Shown: piece by piece, positions 51,713 through 63,389 of the stretch
Numbering within the stretch: position 1 is the first letter of the stretch
Layout of the letters: each line of letters starts with the position of its first letter
Assembly: GCF_900497695.1 (NCBI RefSeq)
Contig: NZ_UIDD01000003.1
Location: 230,234 to 294,233, forward strand
Length of the DNA stretch: 64,000 nucleotides
Direction: 5' to 3'
DNA from: Pseudomonas wadenswilerensis
GTDB taxonomy: Bacteria; Pseudomonadota; Gammaproteobacteria; Pseudomonadales; Pseudomonadaceae
The notes under the pieces: generated by a model
What the model was told of the DNA's origin: nothing
The model's database searches: none
The model's input: the letters and a program-made list of their open reading frames with translations, nothing else
Made by a program: the position numbers and the translations under genes

Positions 51713-53275
51713 TCAGAGCCCTGGCAGGCGCTGACGGATCTGCTTGACCAGCAGGTCGAGGCTACCGCTTTCGTTGGTTTCCACGCGCTTGCTTTGCAGC
51801 AGCTCTTCGGCGCTGAGCGGGTCACGGCTGGCTTGCTGGGCCTTGACCACCTCCAGGGTGGCATCCGACGGATCGTTCTGATCGGCCTGACGCTTGGCCA
51901 GCCAGCTGGCGATCACCGCATCCGGCGCGTTGCAGTCGAGGATCAGGAACGGCACGCCGGTTTCGCTGGCGACCCCGGCGGCGGCCTGGCGCTGGTCTTG
52001 CTTGAGGTAGGTGGCGTCGATCACCACCGGGAAGCCGGCGCGCAGGATGGTTTCGGCCATTTGGTGCAGGCGTTGGTAGGTGGCCTGGCTGGCGTCTTCG
52101 CTGTAGATGCCGGCTTGCAGCTGGCCGGCATTGGCGCTGGCTTGCTCACCGAACATGCGCTTGCGCTCGACGTCCGAACGCAGGCGAATGGCGCCCAGGG
52201 CATCGACCAGGCGCATGGCCACGTGGCTCTTGCCGACAGCGGAAACGCCGTGGGTGATGGCCAGAAACCGCGAAGGGATGGCGCTGTAGCTCTCTGCCAG
52301 GTTGGCATAGTTGCGATAGGTGCGCAGGGTAGTGGCGCGCTGCACGGCATCGGCGTTGGCCGGCATGCTGAACAGGGCGACCTTGGCCCGCACCAGTGCA
52401 CGATAAGCCTTGTAGAAGTTCAGCAGTTCCAGGCCGGCGTAGTCACCGGTCAGTTCCAGGTACTGGCTGATGAAGCGGCGCGACAGCGATTTCAGGCCGC
52501 GGTCTTCGAGGTCCATGGCCAGGAATGCGGCGTCGGCATAAACGTCGGTCAGGCGGAACGGTTCGTTGAACTCGATGCAGTCGAAAATCACCACCTTGCC
52601 ATCGATCAGGGTGGCGTTGCCCAGGTGGATATCACCGTGGCATTCGCGGATGAAACCTTCTGCCTTGCGTTGCTCAAGCAGGCGATTCAGGCGTTTGAAG
52701 CTGTCCTGGGCCCAGGCTTGCAGGGCATCCAGTTGCTGCAGGTCGGCCTTGTCGGAAAGGAACGGGCGAATCTGCTCGAAGTTCTGCTCGACCGGAGCCA
52801 TGACGCTGTCTGGCGTGCCTAGTGGATGCTCCACGGCAACTTTTGGCGCCGCCAGGTGGAAGCGGGCGATCTGCTCGGCCATCTGGTCGATGTGCGCGGC
52901 GGTCAGTTCGCTGTTGGCCTGCAGGGTGCTGAGCATCTGGCTCTGAGGGAACTGGCGCATCTTCAGCGCGTATTCGATCGGCTCGCCTTCGCCTCCCAGT
53001 TGCGGTGCTTCGGCGCTGCCGGTGATCGGCAGCACTTCCAGATACAAGCCGTCGGTCAGGCGCTGGTTCAGGCGCAGCTCTTCGGCGCAGAAGTGCGCGC
53101 GCTGAGACAGCTCGGTGAAGTCGAGGAAGCCAAAGTTCATCGGCTTCTTGATTTTGTAGGCATATTCACCGGTGAGCAGCACCCAGGAGATATGCGTCTC
53201 GATAACCTGAAACGCCGTCACTGGGTGAGGGAACAGGGCGGGGTTCTGCAGGGCTGTAATCAAGGCTTGGCTCAC
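51713..53275 (-). CDS. Fusion of phosphotransferase-like kinase and P-loop kinase
   Basis: A 520-residue two-domain protein. The N-terminal 320 residues are an aminoglycoside/choline kinase-like domain with the catalytic loop RECHGDIHLGNATL and the metal site VVIFDCIEFN. The C-terminal part is a P-loop kinase with Walker A HGVSAVGKSHVAMR, then IRLRSDVERKRMFGE and VVIDATYLKQDQR, resembling a polynucleotide or gluconate kinase type. The fusion is widespread in proteobacteria but its substrate is unknown to me; it need not confer drug resistance. It is divergent from mrcB with a 116-base gap. Confidence 0.88.
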   Translation of the reverse strand: MSQALITALQNPALFPHPVTAFQVIETHISWVLLTGEYAYKIKKPMNFGFLDFTELSQRAHFCAEELRLNQRLTDGLYLEVLPITGSAEAPQLGGEGEPIEYALKMRQFPQSQMLSTLQANSELTAAHIDQMAEQIARFHLAAPKVAVEHPLGTPDSVMAPVEQNFEQIRPFLSDKADLQQLDALQAWAQDSFKRLNRLLEQRKAEGFIRECHGDIHLGNATLIDGKVVIFDCIEFNEPFRLTDVYADAAFLAMDLEDRGLKSLSRRFISQYLELTGDYAGLELLNFYKAYRALVRAKVALFSMPANADAVQRATTLRTYRNYANLAESYSAIPSRFLAITHGVSAVGKSHVAMRLVDALGAIRLRSDVERKRMFGEQASANAGQLQAGIYSEDASQATYQRLHQMAETILRAGFPVVIDATYLKQDQRQAAAGVASETGVPFLILDCNAPDAVIASWLAKRQADQNDPSDATLEVVKAQQASRDPLSAEELLQSKRVETNESGSLDLLVKQIRQRLPGL

Positions 53276-53391
53276 GGGCGATCCTTCTGGGTCGGGAGAT
53301 TCGAATGGGCCATTATGGCTGCAAGCGTGGCTGGTGCAAACCGCCGGAGGGCGCCTGTCGATGTGCGATAAAGTGCGTATAATCCGCCGCC

Positions 53392-55713
53392 ATGACTCGA
53401 TCCCGATCCCCCCGTACCGCTAAAAAACGCCCGTCTGGCCGCTCGCGTGCCTGGCTGGGCTGGGCCTTGAAGCTCAGCCTGGTCGGCTTTGTGCTGGTGG
53501 CGGGCTATGCCATTTACCTCGACGCCGTGGTCCAGGAGAAATTCTCCGGCAAGCGCTGGACTATCCCGGCCAAGGTGTATGCCCGGCCGCTGGAGCTGTT
53601 CGTCGGCCAGAAACTGAGCAAGGCCGACTTCCTCATCGAACTCGATGCCCTCGGTTATCGCCGCGAAAGCGTTGCCAATGGCCCGGGCGCGGCTGCAGTC
53701 AATGGCAATACCGTTGATCTGAATACTCGCGGCTTCCAGTTCTATGAAGGCATGGAAACGGCGCAAGCGGTGCGCGTGCGTTTCTCCGGTGACTATGTAG
53801 CCGGCTTGAGTGGCGCCAACGGCTCGAAGCTCGACGTGGTGCGCCTCGAGCCGCTGCTGATCGGCGGCCTGTACCCGAAAAACCTCGAAGACCGCATCCT
53901 GATCAAGATCGACCAGGTGCCGCCGTACCTGCTGGAAACCCTGGTGGCGGTGGAAGACCGTGACTTCTATCACCACTTCGGTGTGTCGCCCAAGTCGATT
54001 GCCCGGGCGGTGTGGGTCAACACCTCGTCCGGCGCCATGCGCCAGGGCGGCAGTACCCTGACCCAGCAGTTGGTGAAGAACTTCTACCTGACCAACGAAC
54101 GCAGCCTCAGCCGCAAGCTCAATGAAGCGATGATGGCCTTGCTGCTCGAGTTGCATTACGACAAGCGCGAAATCCTCGAGGCCTACCTCAACGAAGTGTT
54201 CGTCGGCCAGGACGGTCAGCGCGCGGTGCACGGCTTCGGCCTGGCCAGCCAGTTCTTCTTCAGCCAGCCGCTGTCGGAACTCAAGCTGCACCAGATTGCC
54301 TTGCTGGTCGGTATGGTCAAGGGCCCTTCCTATTACAACCCGCGGCGTTACCCGGAGCGGGCGACGGTGCGGCGTAACCTGGTACTCGACCTGCTGGCCG
54401 AGCAGGGCGTGGCAACCCCGGAAGCGGTGGAAGCGGCGAAGAAGATGCCATTGGGCGTGACCAAGCGCGGCAGCCTGGCCGACAGTTCGTACCCTGGCTT
54501 CCTCGACCTGGTCAAACGCCAGCTGCGCCAGGACTACCGTGACGAAGACTTGACCGAAGAAGGCCTGCGCATTTTCACCAGCTTCGATCCGATCCTGCAG
54601 ATGAAGTCGGAAGCGGCCATGGGCGAGACCTTCAAGCGCCTGGCCGGGCGCAAGGGCGCCGATGAAGTCGAAGCGGCAATGGTCGTGACCAACCCGGAAA
54701 CCGGTGAAGTCCAGGCCCTGATCGGCAGCCGTCAGGCCGGTTTCGCCGGTTTCAACCGCGCTATCGATGCGGTGCGGCCGATCGGCTCGCTGGTCAAGCC
54801 GGCGGTATACCTGACCGCCCTGGAAAAACCGAGCAAGTACACCCTGACCAGTTGGGTGCAGGACGAGCCGTTCTCGATCAAAGGCGCCGATGGCCAGGTG
54901 TGGCGGCCGCAGAACTATGACCGCCGCTCCCACGGTACGATTTATCTGTACCAGGGCCTGGCCAACTCCTACAACCTGTCGACCGCCAAGCTGGGCCTGG
55001 AACTGGGCGTGCCAAACGTGCTCAAGACCATTGGCCGGTTAGGCGTGAACGTCGACTGGCCGGCGTTCCCGTCGATGATGCTCGGGGCTGGCGGCATGTC
55101 GCCGATGCAGGTCGCGACCATGTACCAGACCCTGGCCAACGGTGGTTTCAATACACCGATGCGCGGTATTCGCAGCGTGCTGACCGCCGAAGGCGAGCCG
55201 CTCAAGCGTTATCCGTTCCAGATCCAGCAAACCTTCGATCCGGGCGCCATCTATCTGGTGCAGAACGCCATGCAGCGGGTGATGCGCGAAGGTACCGGGC
55301 GTTCGGTCTACAGTGTGCTGCCAAGCTCGTTGAACCTGGCGGGCAAGACCGGTACCAGCAACGATTCGCGTGACAGCTGGTTCGCAGGTTTCAGCCAGGA
55401 CTTGCTGGCGGTGGTCTGGCTAGGGCGCGATGACAACGGTAAAACACCGTTCACGGGTGCTACCGGCGCGCTGCAGGTCTGGACCAGCTTCATGCGCAAG
55501 GCTGACCCCTTGCCGCTGGACATGCCGCTGCCCGATAACGTGGTTCAGGCCTGGATCGATCCGCATAGCGGCCAGGGCTCGGATGCCAGTTGCCCGGGCG
55601 CCGTGCAGATGCCGTATATTCGCGGTAGTGAACCGCCGGCTGGGCCCGCCTGTGGCGGCGAGCCGGATCCCGCCGAGTCCGTCATGGACTGGGTCAAGGG
55701 TTGGATGAATTAA
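53392..55713 (+). CDS. mrcB: Penicillin-binding protein 1B
   Basis: A bifunctional class A PBP that polymerises and cross-links peptidoglycan. The 773-residue protein has a basic cytoplasmic head, one membrane helix (LKLSLVGFVLVAGYAIYL), a UB2H-like region, the glycosyltransferase motifs EDRDFYHHFGVSP and GGSTLTQQLVKN, and the transpeptidase motifs SLVK (active Ser in RPIGSLVKPAVYL), SYN (ANSYNLS) and KTGT. The C-terminus is Gly/Pro/Cys-bearing (DASCPGAVQMP). The two downstream genes follow closely. Confidence 0.96.
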   Translation: MTRSRSPRTAKKRPSGRSRAWLGWALKLSLVGFVLVAGYAIYLDAVVQEKFSGKRWTIPAKVYARPLELFVGQKLSKADFLIELDALGYRRESVANGPGAAAVNGNTVDLNTRGFQFYEGMETAQAVRVRFSGDYVAGLSGANGSKLDVVRLEPLLIGGLYPKNLEDRILIKIDQVPPYLLETLVAVEDRDFYHHFGVSPKSIARAVWVNTSSGAMRQGGSTLTQQLVKNFYLTNERSLSRKLNEAMMALLLELHYDKREILEAYLNEVFVGQDGQRAVHGFGLASQFFFSQPLSELKLHQIALLVGMVKGPSYYNPRRYPERATVRRNLVLDLLAEQGVATPEAVEAAKKMPLGVTKRGSLADSSYPGFLDLVKRQLRQDYRDEDLTEEGLRIFTSFDPILQMKSEAAMGETFKRLAGRKGADEVEAAMVVTNPETGEVQALIGSRQAGFAGFNRAIDAVRPIGSLVKPAVYLTALEKPSKYTLTSWVQDEPFSIKGADGQVWRPQNYDRRSHGTIYLYQGLANSYNLSTAKLGLELGVPNVLKTIGRLGVNVDWPAFPSMMLGAGGMSPMQVATMYQTLANGGFNTPMRGIRSVLTAEGEPLKRYPFQIQQTFDPGAIYLVQNAMQRVMREGTGRSVYSVLPSSLNLAGKTGTSNDSRDSWFAGFSQDLLAVVWLGRDDNGKTPFTGATGALQVWTSFMRKADPLPLDMPLPDNVVQAWIDPHSGQGSDASCPGAVQMPYIRGSEPPAGPACGGEPDPAESVMDWVKGWMN

Positions 55714-55737
55714 GCACTAGCCTAAAGAGGGTGTGAA

Positions 55738-56499
55738 GTGAACAAGTGGTGGTTTCCAGCCTTGACGGCGCTGGCTTTGCTCAACGGCTGCGCCAGCAAT
55801 CCGCGCGGCTCCATTCCCGTGGTCGATTCCAGTACCCGGGTTTCCAACAGCGAGCGGGTCACGGCTAACCGTGGTGCGCCTGCGCAGGTCAATGGCGGGA
55901 CGCGTCAGGCTCAGTCCGTGCCGCAGGATTCCGGGGTGATGGTCATGGTCCCGCAAGGTTCCGGCGCCACACCGATCCAGACTTTCCCAGCGTCCACCGG
56001 AGCCGCGCCGATCAGCACCGGCCCGATTACCCCGGGCCCGAGCAGCTCGGTGCCGTTCGACAGCAGCTCGACCAATGCCGGCAGCTACACCATGCCGAGC
56101 ACCACTGCGCCCAGCGCGCCGAGCGGTATTCCGCGCGCCAGTGCAGCCAGCGGCGGCCTCTCGGCTGACGAACAGCTCGACGGCCCGGTACTGGCGTTGT
56201 TGACCACCGCCCAGCAGCAACAGACCGGTGGCGACTACAACGGTGCCTCGTCGAGTCTGGAGCGTGCCCAGCGCATCGCGCCACGCGAGCCGCAAGTGCT
56301 TTACCGGCTGGCCCAGGTGCGCCTGGCTCAAGGCGATGCCGCGCAGTCCGAGCAACTGGCTCGCCGCGCGCTGACCTACGCCAACGGTCGCCCCGACCTG
56401 CAGGCCGGGCTGTGGAACATCATTGCCCAGTCGCGCGAAAAACAGGGTGATTCGGCAGGCGCAGCGCTGGCCCGGCAGAAAGCCCAGGTCAACCTGTAA
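55738..56499 (+). CDS. TPR-containing lipoprotein
   Basis: A 253-residue lipoprotein from GTG 55738: MNKWWFPALTALALLNGC gives a lipobox LNGC with Cys18. The middle is low-complexity Ser/Thr/Pro/Gly (about residues 60-140). The C-terminal 90 residues hold tetratricopeptide-like helices (YNGASSSLERAQRIAPREP, LYRLAQVRLAQGDAAQSEQLARRAL). Its position right after mrcB suggests a possible cell-wall role; that is inference. It overlaps the YqcC gene by one base (TAATG). Confidence 0.86.
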   Translation: MNKWWFPALTALALLNGCASNPRGSIPVVDSSTRVSNSERVTANRGAPAQVNGGTRQAQSVPQDSGVMVMVPQGSGATPIQTFPASTGAAPISTGPITPGPSSSVPFDSSSTNAGSYTMPSTTAPSAPSGIPRASAASGGLSADEQLDGPVLALLTTAQQQQTGGDYNGASSSLERAQRIAPREPQVLYRLAQVRLAQGDAAQSEQLARRALTYANGRPDLQAGLWNIIAQSREKQGDSAGAALARQKAQVNL

Positions 56500-56828
56500 T
56501 GGATCCACGCATTCTCGATATTGCCGATCACCTGCTGTTGATCGAGCATGAACTCCATGCCCAAGGCTGGTGGAGTGATGTTGCACCGACGCCTCAAGCG
56601 TTGGCGAGCAGCGTGCCGTTCGCGGTCGACAGCATGAGCTTCGATCAGTGGCTGCAGTGGATCTTCCTGCCAAAAATGAAAGAGATTCTCGAAAAGGGCC
56701 TGCCGTTGCCAAATGCCTCCGGCATCCTGGTCATGGCTGAAACGGTATACGTCGATCGCCCGGAGCAAAGCCGCGAGCTACGCAGGCTGCTAGCAGAGTT
56801 TGACCAATTGATCAGTCCTTCTGCCTGA
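56499..56828 (+). CDS. YqcC-family (DUF446) protein
   Basis: A 109-residue helical cytosolic protein of the YqcC family, with the marks IEHELHAQGWW, PFAVDSMSFDQWLQWIFLPKM and PLPNASGILVMAETVY. In enterobacteria it sits next to truC. Its function is not established. It is translationally coupled to the TPR lipoprotein and ended by a terminator 21 bases past the stop. Confidence 0.88.
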   Translation: MDPRILDIADHLLLIEHELHAQGWWSDVAPTPQALASSVPFAVDSMSFDQWLQWIFLPKMKEILEKGLPLPNASGILVMAETVYVDRPEQSRELRRLLAEFDQLISPSA

Positions 56829-56849
56829 ATTTCCCTCTTTTCACCCTTG

Positions 56850-56875
56850 GAGCCACAGATTGTGGCTCTTTTTGT
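56850..56875 (+). terminator. Intrinsic terminator of the mrcB-yqcC unit
   Basis: GAGCCACA (56850-56857) pairs with TGTGGCTC (56861-56868) around a GAT loop, followed by five T. Confidence 0.9.
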
Positions 56876-56959
56876 TTGTATTGTTTGTTTTTCTGCTGCT
56901 GTCACTGGCATTAGTGGTGGCTGCGGATCGTCCTTGCGCGAAATTGGCAATAATTTTTC

Positions 56960-57250
56960 TTGACTTGCGCGCGCCGAAAAAGAAGAATCCAGATTCCGCT
57001 GTAGAGGGACTGCCAGAAGCAGACCCGCTAAGCAGATCATGAGGCGCATACCCGCGCCGACCTGTTACACCCCGCAACGCGTTACCTCGCGCTGGGTGGG
57101 AAAACCCCGCAACACTTTGGGGCGCTCCCAATACTTGCTCAGTCAGTGCTGACGTAGTCGGCGATTCCGTCGCTCATGCTCTGCTTGGCAGTAAACCTAT
57201 TAAGACCCGTCCACCGTGGACGGTATTCTGGCGTTTTAGAGGTGAACAAC
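56960..57250 (+). promoter_or_regulatory. ilvI promoter candidate and long leader
   Basis: This covers the gap before ilvI. TTGACT (56960-56965) and AAGAAT (56983-56988) are 17 bases apart, a fair promoter. The leader that would follow is over 250 bases and holds a 37-codon frame with a poor ribosome site (57039-57152, MRRIPAPTCYTPQR...). It also holds a hairpin CCGTCCA/TGGACGG (57207-57223), about 14 bases before the AGAGGTG ribosome site. The frame has no run of Ile, Leu or Val codons, so a classical ilv attenuator is not supported. Confidence 0.45.
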
Positions 57251-58975
57251 GTGGAGCTTTTATCTGGCGCTGAGATGGTCGTCCGCTTTTTGCGTGACGA
57301 AGGCGTTAAGCACATCTACGGGTACCCTGGTGGTGCTCTCCTTCATGTTTACGATGCCCTGTTCAAAGAACCGGAAGTAAGCCACATCCTGGTTCGTCAC
57401 GAGCAGGCAGCTACCCATATGGCGGACGGTTATGCCCGTGCCACCGGCAAGGCCGGCGTGGTACTGGTGACCTCTGGTCCAGGCGCGACCAATGCCATCA
57501 CCGGTATTGCCACCGCGTACATGGACTCCATTCCGATGGTCATCCTCTCCGGTCAGGTGCCTAGCACCATGGTCGGTACCGATGCCTTCCAGGAAACCGA
57601 CATGATTGGTATTTCCCGGCCGATCGTGAAGCACAGCTTCATGATCAAGCACGCCTCGGAAATCCCTGAAGTCCTGAAAAAAGCTTTCTATCTGGCGCAA
57701 TCCGGTCGCCCGGGCCCGGTCGTGGTCGATATCCCCAAAGACATGACCAACCCCGCGGAAAAGTTCGAATACGTCTACCCCAAAAAGGTCAAGATGCGTT
57801 CCTACAGCCCGGCCGTTCGTGGTCACTCGGGGCAGATCCGCAAGGCTGCCGAGATGTTGCTGGCCGCCAAGCGCCCAGTGGTCTACGCCGGTGGCGGCGT
57901 GATCCTCGGCGGCGGTTCTGCAGCGCTGACCGAAGTTGCGCAGATGCTCAACCTGCCGGTCACCAACACCTTGATGGGCCTGGGCGGCTATCCGGGTACC
58001 GATCGCCAGTTCCTCGGCATGCTCGGCATGCACGGCAGCTACACCGCCAACCTGGCCATGCACCACGCTGACGTGATCTTCGCCGTCGGTGCGCGTTTCG
58101 ACGACCGCGTGGTCAACGGCCCGGCCAAGTTCTGCCCGAACGCCAAGGTTATCCACATCGACATCGACCCGGCGTCGATCTCCAAGACCATCAAGGCCGA
58201 CGTGCCGATTGTTGGCCCGGTCGAGAGCGTACTGACCGAAATGGTTGCGACCTTGCGCGAAATCGGCGAGCAGCCGGACAAGGCCGCCATGGATGCCTGG
58301 TGGAAGCAGATCGAAGAATGGCGTGGTGATCGCGACATGTTCCCTTACGACAAGGGCGACGGCAGCGTGATCAAGCCGCAGACCGTGATCGAGACCCTCT
58401 GCGAAGTGACCAAGGGCGATGCCTTTGTTACCTCCGACGTTGGTCAGCACCAGATGTTCGCGGCGCAGTACTACCGCTTCAACAAGCCGAACCGCTGGAT
58501 CAACTCCGGTGGCCTGGGCACCATGGGCTTCGGTTTTCCGGCGGCCATGGGCGTCAAGCTGAACTTCCCGGACCAGGACGTTGCCTGCGTTACCGGTGAG
58601 GGCAGCATCCAGATGAACATCCAGGAGCTGTCGACCTGCCTGCAGTACGACCTGCCGGTGAAGATCGTCAACCTGAACAACGGTGTCTTGGGCATGGTCC
58701 GCCAATGGCAGGACATGGCCTACAACAGCCGTCACTCGCACTCCTACATGGAATCGCTGCCTGACTTCGTCAAGCTGGCCGAAGCCTATGGTCACGTGGG
58801 TATTCGCATCACCAGCCTGAAAGACCTCAAGCCCAAGCTCGAGGAAGCGTTCGCCATGAAAGACCGGCTGGTGTTCATCGATATCCAGGTCGACAACAGC
58901 GAGCACGTCTACCCGATGCAGATCAAAGACGGCTCTATGCGCGATATGTGGCTGAGCAAGACGGAGCGTACCTAA
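57251..58975 (+). CDS. ilvI: Acetolactate synthase, catalytic subunit
   Basis: The catalytic subunit condenses pyruvate with pyruvate or 2-oxobutyrate using thiamine diphosphate, the first step to Val/Leu and Ile. From GTG 57251 it is 574 residues ([18 protein letters not shown]). The activating Glu is in [19 protein letters not shown], and the ThDP/Mg motif is [13 protein letters not shown]...NNGVLGMV. The ribosome site AGAGGTG at 57237-57243 supports this start. The regulatory subunit gene ilvH begins two bases after its stop. Confidence 0.97.
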   Translation: MELLSGAEMVVRFLRDEGVKHIYGYPGGALLHVYDALFKEPEVSHILVRHEQAATHMADGYARATGKAGVVLVTSGPGATNAITGIATAYMDSIPMVILSGQVPSTMVGTDAFQETDMIGISRPIVKHSFMIKHASEIPEVLKKAFYLAQSGRPGPVVVDIPKDMTNPAEKFEYVYPKKVKMRSYSPAVRGHSGQIRKAAEMLLAAKRPVVYAGGGVILGGGSAALTEVAQMLNLPVTNTLMGLGGYPGTDRQFLGMLGMHGSYTANLAMHHADVIFAVGARFDDRVVNGPAKFCPNAKVIHIDIDPASISKTIKADVPIVGPVESVLTEMVATLREIGEQPDKAAMDAWWKQIEEWRGDRDMFPYDKGDGSVIKPQTVIETLCEVTKGDAFVTSDVGQHQMFAAQYYRFNKPNRWINSGGLGTMGFGFPAAMGVKLNFPDQDVACVTGEGSIQMNIQELSTCLQYDLPVKIVNLNNGVLGMVRQWQDMAYNSRHSHSYMESLPDFVKLAEAYGHVGIRITSLKDLKPKLEEAFAMKDRLVFIDIQVDNSEHVYPMQIKDGSMRDMWLSKTERT

Positions 58976-58977
58976 TC

Positions 58978-60536
<1,559 letters not shown>

Positions 60537-60555
60537 TCTTGTCCTGATGCGATGA

Positions 60556-60581
60556 AAACGCGGCTTCGGCCGCGTTTTTTC
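60556..60581 (+). terminator. Intrinsic terminator of ilvC
   Basis: AAACGCGGC (60556-60564), a TTCG tetraloop and GCCGCGTTT (60569-60577) with more T. Strong. Confidence 0.92.
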
Positions 60582-60682
60582 GTTTAGGCGGTCAGCTTCT
60601 GGTATAAAGCTTCATCGTTTGTCGGCGAACCCTCGTCGCAGACGTCTGTCGAAACTTTCCACACCGTTGCAAGGTAATGTCC

Positions 60683-61540
60683 ATGAGCGAACGTCCCGAA
60701 GAGCCGAACAAGGCCTCTGACGCCGAAAGCCTGCTACCGATCGATGAGCATGTTGAAGAAGGGCATGACGCCGAAGGACGCAAGGTTCGGCATCGCGGCA
60801 TCTATCTGCTGCCCAACCTGTTCACCACTGCGAACCTGTTCGCCGGTTTCTATTCGATCATCAACTCCATGAGTGCCCAGGCGGCCCTCAGCGCGGGTGA
60901 TCCACGTGAGGCGAGCAAGTATTTCGCCTTCGCCGCTATCGCCATTTTCGTCGCCATGGTCCTCGATGGCCTGGACGGCCGTGTGGCACGCATGACCAAC
61001 ACCCAGAGCGCCTTTGGTGCCGAGTACGACTCGCTGTCGGACATGGTCGCCTTCGGTGTCGCCCCGGCGTTGCTGGCCTTTGGCTGGGCCCTGGGAGACA
61101 TGGGCAAGGTCGGCTGGATGGTCGCCTTCATCTATGTAGCTGGCGCCGCGCTGCGTCTGGCGCGCTTCAACACCCAGGTCGGCAAGGCTGACAAGCGCTA
61201 CTTCATCGGCCTGGCCAGCCCGGCTGCTGCCGGTGTGGTGGCCGGTACCGTCTGGGCCTTCAGCGACTACGGCATCCAGGGTTCGAAACTGTCGTTCCTG
61301 GTGGCGCTGCTGGTGGCTGCGGCCGGTATGCTGATGGTCAGCAACATCAAGTACAACAGCTTCAAGGAACTGGATCTCAAGGGACGCGTACCGTTCGTAG
61401 CGATCCTCGCCGTGGTGCTGGTGTTCGCGGTAGTCTTCAGTGATCCACCGCGCATCCTGCTGCTGGTGTTCCTCGGCTATGCGGCCTCCGGCCCTGTGCA
61501 ATACCTGTTGCGCATGCGTCGGCGCAAAAACATCGAGTGA
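60683..61540 (+). CDS. pssA: CDP-diacylglycerol-serine O-phosphatidyltransferase
   Basis: PssA makes phosphatidylserine, the precursor of phosphatidylethanolamine, at the inner membrane. From ATG 60683, eight bases after AAGG, it is 285 residues; an ATG six bases earlier is too close to that site. The CDP-alcohol phosphatidyltransferase motif is DGLDGRVARMTNTQSAFGAE then YDSLSD (residues about 96-121). About eight hydrophobic helices follow the polar N-terminus. It is the membrane (type II) kind, unlike the E. coli enzyme. Confidence 0.95.
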   Translation: MSERPEEPNKASDAESLLPIDEHVEEGHDAEGRKVRHRGIYLLPNLFTTANLFAGFYSIINSMSAQAALSAGDPREASKYFAFAAIAIFVAMVLDGLDGRVARMTNTQSAFGAEYDSLSDMVAFGVAPALLAFGWALGDMGKVGWMVAFIYVAGAALRLARFNTQVGKADKRYFIGLASPAAAGVVAGTVWAFSDYGIQGSKLSFLVALLVAAAGMLMVSNIKYNSFKELDLKGRVPFVAILAVVLVFAVVFSDPPRILLLVFLGYAASGPVQYLLRMRRRKNIE

Positions 61541-61603
61541 TGTAATTTCGCTCGGGCTCCGTAGTCTACTGGTGCATCAGTCCTCCAGTTCTACGGAGCC
61601 ATC

Positions 61604-62617
61604 ATGCTCATCAAGCTGTCCAAAGCCTCCGATTGCAAAGAATCGGATGTCACCCCCGAATCCCTTTATGTCTCGCGCCGCGCCATGCTCGGCGGGTCGC
61701 TGGCTGCCATCGCGGCAACCGCGCTGCCGCGGTGGGCCAGTGCTGCCGACGCATCGCGCTATGCCGATGTCGAGGCGGGCAGGGCGCCTGGCTGGTTCAG
61801 CGAGAAGCTCGTCGCTACCAAGTGGCAAGCAGTGACGGCGCCGGGGGAGGCGATCACGCCGTTCAAGGATGCCACCCACTACAACAACTTCTATGAGTTC
61901 GGCACCGACAAGGGCGATCCGGCGGCCAATGCCGGCAGCCTTAAAACCGAGCCCTGGACCGTGGTGGTGGATGGTGAAGTAGGCAAGCCCGGGCGCTATG
62001 CCCTGGAAGACTTCATGAAACCCTACCAACTGGAGGAGCGCATCTATCGCCTGCGCTGCGTGGAAGCCTGGTCGATGGTCATCCCCTGGCTGGGCTTTCC
62101 TTTATCGGCGCTGCTTGATCAGGTCGAGCCAACCTCCAAGGCCCGTTTCATTCGCTTCGAAACCCTGCAGGACCCGAAGAGCATGCCTGGTCAGCGCTCA
62201 AGCTTTGCCCTGATCGACTGGCCTTATATAGAAGGCTTGCGCCTGGATGAGGCGATGAACCCGCTGGCGATCCTCGCCGTTGGCATGTACGGGCGCGAAC
62301 TGCCCAACCAGAACGGTGCGCCGTTGCGTCTAGTGGTGCCTTGGAAGTACGGCTTCAAGAGCATCAAGTCGATCGTGCGCATCAGCCTGGTCGAAGAGCA
62401 GCCGCGCACCACCTGGCAGGCGATTGCTCCAGAAGAATATGGCTTCTACGCCAACGTGAACCCCGAGGTTGATCACCCGCGCTGGACCCAGGCCCGTGAG
62501 CGGCGCCTGCCCAGTGGCCTGTTCAGTCCCAATGTGCGGCCCACGCAGATGTTCAATGGCTATGCCGAAGAAGTGGCAGGGCTGTACAGCGGCCTCGACC
62601 TGCGGAAGAACTACTGA
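61604..62617 (+). CDS. msrP: Protein-methionine-sulfoxide reductase, catalytic subunit MsrP
   Basis: MsrP is a periplasmic molybdenum enzyme that repairs oxidised Met in envelope proteins, with electrons from MsrQ. The 337-residue protein has a twin-arginine signal ([19 protein letters not shown]). The Cys ligand of the Mo-molybdopterin centre is in [12 protein letters not shown], and [14 protein letters not shown] is a family mark. It was formerly called YedY. Its stop overlaps the msrQ start as TGATG. Confidence 0.96.
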   Translation: MLIKLSKASDCKESDVTPESLYVSRRAMLGGSLAAIAATALPRWASAADASRYADVEAGRAPGWFSEKLVATKWQAVTAPGEAITPFKDATHYNNFYEFGTDKGDPAANAGSLKTEPWTVVVDGEVGKPGRYALEDFMKPYQLEERIYRLRCVEAWSMVIPWLGFPLSALLDQVEPTSKARFIRFETLQDPKSMPGQRSSFALIDWPYIEGLRLDEAMNPLAILAVGMYGRELPNQNGAPLRLVVPWKYGFKSIKSIVRISLVEEQPRTTWQAIAPEEYGFYANVNPEVDHPRWTQARERRLPSGLFSPNVRPTQMFNGYAEEVAGLYSGLDLRKNY

Positions 62618-63237
62618 TGCGTTATCCACTCTTCAGGCTCGGCATCTTTATCTTGGCCAGTGTCTGGCCGCTATGGTGGTTGTATGAAGCAGCCATGGAA
62701 GCCCTTGGGCCGGATCCGGGCAAGATCCTGGTCGATCGCCTGGGGCTGGGGGCTTTGATCTTCCTGTTGATAACCCTGAGCATGACGCCCTTGCAGCGCC
62801 TTACCGGCTGGGCGGGCTGGATTGTCTCGCGGCGCCAGCTGGGGCTGTGGTGCTTTGCTTATATAGTGCTGCACCTGAGTGCCTACATGTTCTTCGTCCT
62901 GGGGCTGGACTGGGGGCAGTTGGGGGTTGAGCTAAGCAAGCGTCCTTACATCATTGTCGGGATGCTGGGCTTTTTGGGCTTGCTGGTTTTAGCGGTCACT
63001 TCCAATCGATACAGTCAGCGCCGTCTCGGCGCGCGCTGGAAGAAGTTGCACAAACTGGTTTACGTGATTCTGGGGCTGGGCTTGTTGCACTTTCTCTGGG
63101 TAGTACGCGCCGACCTTAAAGAGTGGGTCATATACGCTGCTATCGGCTTGTTCCTGTTGGCCTTGCGTATTCCTGCGCTGGAGCGGCGAATCCCGCGCCT
63201 GGCAGTGCGTAAAACGGCACCTGTAACAAAAGCTTAA
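62617..63237 (+). CDS. msrQ: Haem-binding membrane subunit MsrQ
   Basis: MsrQ passes electrons from the quinone pool to MsrP through haem b. The 206-residue protein has six predicted helices. His residues likely to bind haem are in [31 protein letters not shown] and nearby. The family is ferric-reductase-like. It is coupled to msrP by one base. The first rRNA promoter starts nine bases after its stop, so this gene abuts the rrn operon. Confidence 0.95.
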   Translation: MRYPLFRLGIFILASVWPLWWLYEAAMEALGPDPGKILVDRLGLGALIFLLITLSMTPLQRLTGWAGWIVSRRQLGLWCFAYIVLHLSAYMFFVLGLDWGQLGVELSKRPYIIVGMLGFLGLLVLAVTSNRYSQRRLGARWKKLHKLVYVILGLGLLHFLWVVRADLKEWVIYAAIGLFLLALRIPALERRIPRLAVRKTAPVTKA

Positions 63238-63245
63238 ATAAGTGC

Positions 63246-63273
63246 TTGACGCCCCTGTGGATCTGTCTATAAT
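63246..63273 (+). promoter_or_regulatory. rrn promoter P1
   Basis: TTGACG (63246-63251), 16-base spacer, TATAAT (63268-63273), then TCGCCCC. Confidence 0.85.
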
Positions 63274-63389
63274 TCGCCCCACTTCCGGCGCAGTCGGAAC
63301 TGAAAACTCCTTGAGTTTCAAAGAGTTAGCGGTTCCAGGGTCATCCGGAAGGGCTTCGATCGAAAGATCGACAGCGGTGAAAAAGGCAG

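Noticed and set aside
51713..53275. Antibiotic-resistance gene (aminoglycoside phosphotransferase)
   Set aside because: Only the fold and the HGD loop match; it is a conserved fusion in core chromosome with no mobile element, so resistance is not supported.
56860..57042. Leu/Val/Phe-rich 60-codon frame before ilvI, looking like a BCAA leader peptide
   Set aside because: Its only start is a TTG inside the stem-loop of the yqcC terminator, with no ribosome site, and the run is due to a T-rich stretch. The likely promoter is downstream.
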